From Rhodothermales bacterium (GTDB lineage: Bacteria; Bacteroidota; Rhodothermia; Rhodothermales; Bin80), in contig JAJEDR010000057.1 of the NCBI GenBank assembly GCA_022821385.1, forward strand, positions 1-64,000: a DNA stretch of 64,000 nt, read 5' to 3'. A program made the translations under genes and the position numbers. Below, piece by piece: positions 59,026-64,000 of this stretch. The stretch's first letter is position 1. Every line of letters starts with the position of its first letter. The notes under the pieces were generated by a model that was not told where the DNA came from, did no database searches, and saw only the letters and a list, made by a program, of their open reading frames with translations.

Positions 59026-60531
59026 ATGGCAGGAATAGGACAAATCAACAGGCGTGAATTTATCGCCACCACTAGCGGGGCTGCCGCGGCAGCAGCTGTA
59101 TTACCTCGGCGGGTTCTTGGAGGACCCGGGCGTGTTGCGCCCAGCGACAGAATAAATGTCGCACTAATCGGTTCTGGTACACAGGCTTTGCGCCAACTTA
59201 TGAGCGACTGGCTACCAAGAGAAGACCTGAATCTGGTTGCAGTGTGTGATCCCAATACAGATTCAGATGATTATCGTGACTGGAGCCCGCATGGTCTGCG
59301 TAATTCAGTTCGGAGATTCCTGAATAAGCCCAACTGGGGATCTGAGACAGGTATTCGGGCTGGTCTCATGGCGGGCAAGGAAATGATAGAGGGCTACTAT
59401 GCGAACGAGCGTGAGCAGGGCGACTGGAACGGACTGAAGCTCTACGCGGATTACAGGGAAATGCTGGCTGAATCGGAGGGCATTGATGCTGTGATTGATA
59501 TGACGCCAGAGCACCTTCATGGTGTGGTAAACATTGCAGGCATGAAGGCAGGCAAAGCAGTGATTTCTCACAAAGTTCTGGCCAACACGCTGCATGAGGT
59601 ACATCATACAGTTCGAGCGGCCAAAGAAACCGGTGTGACCACGCATTTAATGGCCTGGAATAACGATCCAGCTCTGTATCAGCTGTGGGAATGGCTTGAT
59701 CAGGGTATCATCGGCAAAGTGAAGGAGGTTCATAACTGGTCGAATCGTCCGGTCTGGCCTCAAGGTTGGATGGAAAATCCTAAGGAAGCAATGTCGATTC
59801 CTGAAGGATTGGACTGGAGTCTGTGGCTGGGTTGTGTACCGGACAGGCCATACCACATAGACTATACACACGCGTTGTTCCGGGGGTGGTTTGAGTTTGG
59901 TAGCGGTTGCTTGGGGGATATGGGGCAGTACAGTCTGTGGCGGACGTACCGAATGTTGAACCCCGGTCCCGTCGTCAGTGTTCAGGCAAATGCCGCTACA
60001 GGGGCAGTTATTGTGGGGAACCAAAGCCAGTGGCGTCGCTCAGAAGTGGCATTCCCATCAGCAAGTACAGTGCATTTTGAGCATAAGGATCTGGACATCT
60101 TCTGGTATGATGGTGGCATGAAGCCGCGTGTGCCGGAGGGCCTACTGGCACCAGGCGAGCGTCTCCCACGTGAAGGCGTACTGTACGTCGGAGAGTACGG
60201 CACGATCATGGGCAATAATTTTCTTGCGACTGATTTCCGCCTTTTGCCTGAGAGCCGAATGACGGCCCTACAAGGATCTATGCCTGCTGCTCGACCGGCA
60301 GAAGAGGTCAAGGATTCGGTAGACGAGTATGTGGAGGCTATCCGTGAAGGCAAGCAGAGCCGAGGCAGCTTCATTAACATCGCAGACTTGGCCGAGGCGA
60401 CCTGCTTAGCCACGATTGCTTTGCGCACCGGCGAGCACATTAGTTGGGATGCTGAAAACATGAAGGTAACCAGTGAGAATGTTCCTCACGCGCTCATGAC
60501 ACGTGATTATCGTGACGGCTGGGCGGTTTAG
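59026..60531 (+). CDS. Gfo/Idh/MocA family oxidoreductase, Tat-exported
   Basis: A 501-residue oxidoreductase with a twin-arginine signal (INRREFIATTSGAAAAAAV). The Rossmann region reads INVALIGSGTQALRQL and then LNLVAVCDPNTDSDD. The motif that is usually EKP reads VISHKVLANT, keeping the lysine but not the Glu/Pro. The substrate domain has LMAWNNDPALYQLWEWLD, GSGCLGDMGQYSLWR and FWYDGGMKPRVPEGLL. It belongs to the long, exported type found in planctomycetes and Bacteroidota. No partner gene is adjacent. Substrate unknown. Confidence 0.85.
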   Translation: MAGIGQINRREFIATTSGAAAAAAVLPRRVLGGPGRVAPSDRINVALIGSGTQALRQLMSDWLPREDLNLVAVCDPNTDSDDYRDWSPHGLRNSVRRFLNKPNWGSETGIRAGLMAGKEMIEGYYANEREQGDWNGLKLYADYREMLAESEGIDAVIDMTPEHLHGVVNIAGMKAGKAVISHKVLANTLHEVHHTVRAAKETGVTTHLMAWNNDPALYQLWEWLDQGIIGKVKEVHNWSNRPVWPQGWMENPKEAMSIPEGLDWSLWLGCVPDRPYHIDYTHALFRGWFEFGSGCLGDMGQYSLWRTYRMLNPGPVVSVQANAATGAVIVGNQSQWRRSEVAFPSASTVHFEHKDLDIFWYDGGMKPRVPEGLLAPGERLPREGVLYVGEYGTIMGNNFLATDFRLLPESRMTALQGSMPAARPAEEVKDSVDEYVEAIREGKQSRGSFINIADLAEATCLATIALRTGEHISWDAENMKVTSENVPHALMTRDYRDGWAV

Positions 60532-60759
60532 GCATGATTCACCCACCCGGGCTGCCTGCAGTTATGCTGGATTTTGATTGGGCGGAGATGTCTTTACGGC
60601 GCGGCAGAGACGTGGTCCCAACTAGGGATGTTCCTGTGGAGAGGTAGTCTTTAGTTGTCAGCCCCTGAGGATATACTCATTCGATGGATATGTTTTCGGG
60701 TCAATGAGTAATAGCCTCCCTATAATCGCGTCTCCTTAAAGGATTGTGCAGTGCGGTCT

Positions 60760-61415
60760 TGTACATCATTTTTTTGGTCTTCTAATGGAATCTGGTAAAC
60801 TTAAAACGTTGAGTAGGATTGGCAAGGTGTTCTATTTTGTGGGTTACGTAATCATGATGTTTTCTGTTTTGGTCGTGCTGTACAGCGTAGTGCAAGGGAG
60901 TGGTTGGGCGATGCTTATTGGTCTGGTTACCCCTCTATTTTACGGAGCGCTGATTATGGCAGGTGGCTTGCTTTTTCAGTGGCTTCCCGAAGTGTCAGAG
61001 ACCTTGACGAAGATTCTGAATAACATCGAGAGATTGAACGAGGGTTTGGGGAAGTTGGCGCAACCACCAGGGGGTGATGCGTCGGTGAGAGAATCGGATG
61101 GCGAAGACAACTAGTAGATGATCTGTCGAATTTCCATTCTGGCTGACGCTGGGTGTGATCAACTATTGGACTAAGTTGGTCAAGTGCAAACCGACTTTTT
61201 TCGGAGTTTCTTGACCTGGCGGACTCGGACTGTAGTCACGGCTCGCCATTTGAATTGGTTCATCCAAGGAATGCTCCTGCTTCATAACAGTCATCTACGC
61301 GGTCTAATCTATCAAAGGGGCATGGAACGCAGCGTATGTCCCTGCGGCCCGCCGAGTAGCGTATCATCCGGGTACGAGTACATCGCTCTAGGTTAAGGTC
61401 TTGAATCGTTCTATA
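60760..61415. repeat. Tandem duplication copy 1 (small membrane protein plus 3' flank)
   Basis: First copy of a unit repeated at 61515-62175, offset about 759 bases. It includes the gene and about 300 bases of downstream sequence with shared blocks such as gtcaagtgcaaaccgac, cggagtttct, tatcaaaggg and gtatgtccctgcgg. Confidence 0.85.
60785..61114 (+). CDS. Small two-helix membrane protein, copy 1
   Basis: A 109-residue protein started at the ATG at 60785 (MESGKLKTLSRIGKVFYFVG) because this aligns with copy 2. Two transmembrane helices (VFYFVGYVIMMFSVLVVLYS and PLFYGALIMAGGLLFQW) are followed by an amphipathic helix (SETLTKILNNIERLNEGLGK) and an acidic tail ending in DGEDN. Family not recognised. 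The C-terminal half is almost identical in the two copies, while the segment between the helices differs. Confidence 0.65.
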   Translation: MESGKLKTLSRIGKVFYFVGYVIMMFSVLVVLYSVVQGSGWAMLIGLVTPLFYGALIMAGGLLFQWLPEVSETLTKILNNIERLNEGLGKLAQPPGGDASVRESDGEDN

Positions 61416-61514
61416 AACTGAAACAGCACAATTCTGACAAAATTCAACAGGCTTGTGTGACAGTCTTTGGAAAATGTCATATTCTTGTAGAAAGGCGGAT
61501 GGTAGGAAAAGTTC

Positions 61515-62175
61515 AGCCGTTCATCATTTTTTTGATCTTCTTCATGGAATCTGGTAAGCTTAAAACGTTAAATACGATTGGCAAGGTGTTCTATTCTGTG
61601 GGTTACACACTCCTAATATTATCCGGCTTGGCCGCGCTGTATGTCATAGTGATACTGAGGGGAAGTTCGATGCTTGCTGTGCTGGTCCCCATTCTATTTT
61701 ACGGAGCGCTGATTATGGCAGGTGGCTTGCTTTTTCAGTGGCTTCCGCAGGTGTCAGAGACCTTGACGAAAATTCTGAATAACATCGAGAGATTGAATAA
61801 GGCGGTGGAAAAGTTGGCACAACAACCTGAGGGTGATGCGTCGGTGAGAGAGCCGGATGGCGAAGACATCTAGTAGATTATCTGTTGGATTCCTCATTCT
61901 GTTTGAGACCGGGCGTAATCAGCTCTTGGACTAAGTTGGTCAAGTGCAAACCGACCTTTTTTCGGAGTTTCTCTCCTGTCGGACTTGGATTGCTACGAAG
62001 ACTCGCCATTTGCTTTGACCCTTCTGAGAAATACTCATGCTTCGTGACGGTCATCATCGCTGTCTTATTTATCAAAGGGAGCATAGTATGCAACGTATGT
62101 CCCTGCGGCCTACGAGTAGCGTGTCATCCAGGTACGCGTAGATTGCTCTAGGTAAGGTCTTTGAATCGTCCCATC
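61515..62175. repeat. Tandem duplication copy 2 (small membrane protein plus 3' flank)
   Basis: Second copy of the unit at 60760-61415. The last shared block is aaggtctttgaatcgt near 62153-62168. The 3' flank has no conserved coding frame but is conserved as DNA, so it may hold a terminator, a small RNA or simply be recent duplicate sequence. Confidence 0.85.
61544..61873 (+). CDS. Small two-helix membrane protein, copy 2
   Basis: A 109-residue paralogue of the gene at 60785, started at the ATG at 61544 (MESGKLKTLNTIGKVFYSVG). The two helices and the KILNNIERLNKAVEKLAQ helix are conserved. Changes cluster in the loop between helices (ILRGSSMLAVLVPILF). Both copies keep the same length and intact frame, so both may be functional. 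Confidence 0.65.
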   Translation: MESGKLKTLNTIGKVFYSVGYTLLILSGLAALYVIVILRGSSMLAVLVPILFYGALIMAGGLLFQWLPQVSETLTKILNNIERLNKAVEKLAQQPEGDASVREPDGEDI

Positions 62176-62359
62176 CGAGCACGAGTTTGGTTTACGCGCG
62201 TCTCGGAGTATGCAGATTGAATGCAATACGTTTTTCCTCCTAGTATGGGATCGCGGAACCAGTCATGATTGGCCAGTGGTTGGCTTTGAATCAAACTAAC
62301 CTGGGGGACGATCACGCAGCAAACGTAAGATTGCGCTATTGTCTGTCGTTCGGGAGGAG

Positions 62360-62600
62360 AGCACGTCGTGAGTGTCTGCGCAAAACTCGTTCTGGTTGAT
62401 CTGACCTGTATTATCAAATCCAGAACTCCACTCCGACAGTATCACCGCATACGAAAACATTTCCCGCCCCTTGCGTCTCCTCTCGGGAGGCCGAAGCGCA
62501 TCCACGCAATCTTGAAATCCCACTACAATGTCGAACTTCCGATTGGGCAATTTCCGGGTTTCGGTTCGCCATAATTGCGGTAAAAATGGACGACATGGGT
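62360..62600 (-). pseudogene. Relic resembling the SNF2/methyltransferase gene junction
   Basis: On the minus strand the translated sequence reads RKFDIVVGFQDCVDALR, then MFSYAVILSEW and GFDNTGQINQNEFCADTHD. This lines up with the end of the SNF2 protein (KFDEFQNWIK, then YVHIAAVILATHG) and the start of the methyltransferase (EFDYTGLVNQNEFYPDHYW) at 42800-42960. The DNA also matches across the gene junction, for example gatttgataatacagg against gaatttgattacacgg and caaccagaacgagtt against caatcagaacgagtt. Only this piece survives; there is no start, stop or catalytic region. It is best read as the eroded remains of a second operon of the same kind. Confidence 0.5.
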
Positions 62601-62669
62601 GCTTCGAGGGTGACATTCGCCTAGTTGACCTATAATCCAGTGCCTCGCTGCAGTTTATCAAGAGGGCAT

Positions 62670-62684
62670 GTGACAATTTGTCAC
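62670..62684. promoter_or_regulatory. Perfect inverted repeat over the clpB -33 element
   Basis: GTGACAA-T-TTGTCAC: two perfect 7-base arms around one base. It overlaps the TTTG -33 element, so a bound repressor would block RNA polymerase. It is not the CIRCE sequence, and it has seven rather than six bases between CRP-like half-sites. Confidence 0.5.
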
Positions 62685-62709
62685 GATTCTGTGGAGTGGA
62701 ATACTTTTG
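62677..62709 (+). promoter_or_regulatory. Bacteroidota-type promoter for clpB
   Basis: TTTG at 62677-62680 and TACTTTTG (TAnnTTTG) at 62702-62709 are separated by 21 bases, matching the -33/-7 consensus of Bacteroidota primary sigma factors. The clpB start lies 50 bases downstream. Confidence 0.55.
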
Positions 62710-62759
62710 GTTCATTAAATCTCCAAACACAACATTGACAAAAAAGGCGGATCAACACA

Positions 62760-64000
62760 ATGAACTTAAACAGTTACACCGTTAAAGCACGTGAGATTGT
62801 CCAGAAGGCGCTGGAAATCGCTGCAGGGAAAAACCACCAGGGATTGGATCCAGCGCACTTGCTGAAGGCGTTTTTGCTGGATCCCAACAGCATTGGCGTA
62901 ACGATCATGCAGCGACTTGGTACAGACTTGCAGGGTCTGCAAACCGAGGTGGATCAATTGCTTGAAAAATTGCCGGTGGTCACAGGATCATCGGTTGAAG
63001 GTGGCTATCTGACAAGCGAAGCCAAGCGCACTTTTGACAAAGCACTTGAGGAATCCCAGGCACTAAAGGATGAGTTTGTGAGCAGTGAGCATTTGCTCAT
63101 TGCCTTGGCTGCGGTCAGTGGGCCTGTAAGTCAAGCACTGACACGTCGCGGCGTGACCAAAAAGGCAATCCTCGGTGTACTCAAGGACGTTCGCGGCAAT
63201 CGGCGCGTCACCGATCAGCACGCTGAAGATCGCTATCGTGCACTGGAACGTTTTACCCGTAATCTAAACGAATTGGCCTCCACAGGAAAGATTGATCCAG
63301 TGATAGGGCGTGATGAAGAGATTCGACGGGTGTTGCAGATTCTTTCACGACGGAGAAAAAACAATCCGGTACTTATCGGAGAAGCAGGTGTGGGTAAAAC
63401 TGCGATTGCGGAGGGTATCGCAATTCGGATCGTGCAAGGGGATGTACCCGAAGGTCTAAAGTCCAGACGGCTGCACGCGCTTGATATGGGAGCTTTGATT
63501 GCAGGTGCCAAGTATCGGGGAGAATTTGAGGACCGATTGAAGGCCGTGGTCAAGGAGGTCACGGATGCAGATGGAGAAATTCTACTCTTCATTGACGAAA
63601 TCCACACTCTAGTGGGAGCCGGAGCTGCTGAAGGTGCAATGGATGCCGCCAACATTCTCAAGCCAGCCCTGGCAAGGGGCGATCTCCGTGCTATTGGTGC
63701 AACAACACTGGATGAATATCGAAAGTATTTCGAGAAAGACAAAGCACTGGAGCGGAGGTTTCAGACAGTCTTGGTGAGCGAGCCTGATCTGGATGATGCA
63801 ATTTCAATTCTCCGGGGTATCCGTGAACGTTACGAAGTGCACCACGGAGTGCGCATTACCGATGCAGCAATCGTTGCTGCCGCCCAATTGAGCAATCGAT
63901 ATATCGGGGATCGGCACTTACCGGACAAGGCGATTGATCTGGTTGATGAAGCTATGGCTCGCCTGCGGACTGAGATCGACTCACTTCCCGAGGAACTGGA
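62760..64000 (+). CDS. clpB: ATP-dependent disaggregase ClpB (partial, 5' part)
   Basis: The open frame runs from the ATG at 62760 off the right edge (413 codons visible; full ClpB is about 860). Residues 1-145 are the double Clp_N domain ([35 protein letters not shown]). NBD1 has [19 protein letters not shown], Walker [34 protein letters not shown], Walker [13 protein letters not shown] and the ALERRF arginine finger. The coiled-coil middle domain begins at the edge. ClpB works with DnaK to dissolve aggregated proteins after heat shock. A purine-rich aaaggcgg precedes the ATG. The promoter and inverted repeat upstream suggest specific control. Confidence 0.96.
   Translation, partial: MNLNSYTVKAREIVQKALEIAAGKNHQGLDPAHLLKAFLLDPNSIGVTIMQRLGTDLQGLQTEVDQLLEKLPVVTGSSVEGGYLTSEAKRTFDKALEESQALKDEFVSSEHLLIALAAVSGPVSQALTRRGVTKKAILGVLKDVRGNRRVTDQHAEDRYRALERFTRNLNELASTGKIDPVIGRDEEIRRVLQILSRRRKNNPVLIGEAGVGKTAIAEGIAIRIVQGDVPEGLKSRRLHALDMGALIAGAKYRGEFEDRLKAVVKEVTDADGEILLFIDEIHTLVGAGAAEGAMDAANILKPALARGDLRAIGATTLDEYRKYFEKDKALERRFQTVLVSEPDLDDAISILRGIRERYEVHHGVRITDAAIVAAAQLSNRYIGDRHLPDKAIDLVDEAMARLRTEIDSLPEEL

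Noticed and set aside
62296-62730. A 144-codon minus-strand frame as a real gene
   Set aside because: Only the middle part has meaning, as a relic of a SNF2/methyltransferase junction that in the intact operon spans two frames. The rest shows no coding character.

Overview
The window looks like chromosome from a Gram-negative member of the Bacteroidota/Rhodothermota (FCB) lineage. Supporting signs are an LptD-type outer-membrane assembly protein, a short Bacteroidota-type glycogen-synthase homologue next to a DUF4270-like lipoprotein, a NagB/PIG-L fusion, three Tat-exported Gfo/Idh/MocA oxidoreductases, six-bladed propeller lipoproteins, and a Bacteroidota-style TTTG/TAnnTTTG promoter before clpB. 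The lineage is an inference from gene content; there is no rRNA or tRNA to confirm it.

Layout. 0-10.8 kb is mostly a minus-strand housekeeping and envelope block: enolase, FtsB/DivIC, ROK kinase and LptD are packed as a probable operon, followed by a TPR protein, an outer-membrane beta-barrel, a DUF4270-like lipoprotein and the glycogen-synthase homologue. 11-20 kb holds the NagB/PIG-L fusion, MsrA with a decayed duplicate of its flank, a DUF1080 protein, and a PSD1-plus-DUF1501 pair of the kind best known from Planctomycetes. 20-30.4 kb holds two tandem propeller lipoproteins, then a minus-strand redox/oxidoreductase cluster (two Gfo/Idh/MocA proteins, ApbE, a membrane iron-sulfur CCG protein), then a YceI-like protein.

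30.8-57 kb is an accessory region with a defence-island character. Its core is a tightly overlapping minus-strand operon (45757 to 31987) of a SNF2-type helicase, an Eco57I-like adenine methyltransferase and a 2062-residue DUF1998 helicase. This matches the order of class 1 DISARM (drmD-drmMI-drmA-drmB), but the drmA and drmB functions appear fused and drmC is absent. The methyltransferase frame is broken at a run of seven G, which could be a phase-variation switch or a sequencing error. Around it lie a two-gene small basic/membrane pair, a DUF4145 protein, a TIR protein with zinc ribbons and a GmrSD-like DUF262/DUF1524 protein. A VPS10/sortilin-like secreted protein sits among them, and the 5' part of a group II intron lies at 56.6 kb.

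57-64 kb holds a nitrilase-family amidase, a lipoprotein, a third Gfo/Idh/MocA protein, two tandem copies of a small membrane protein, and a relic resembling the SNF2-methyltransferase gene junction of the defence operon. The window ends inside clpB, whose promoter region has a perfect inverted repeat over the -33 element.

A recurring theme is tandem segmental duplication followed by decay, seen at four loci (12.9-13.9, 20.0-23.7, 30.8-31.9 and 60.7-62.2 kb). No CRISPR array, intact transposase, tRNA or rRNA was seen.
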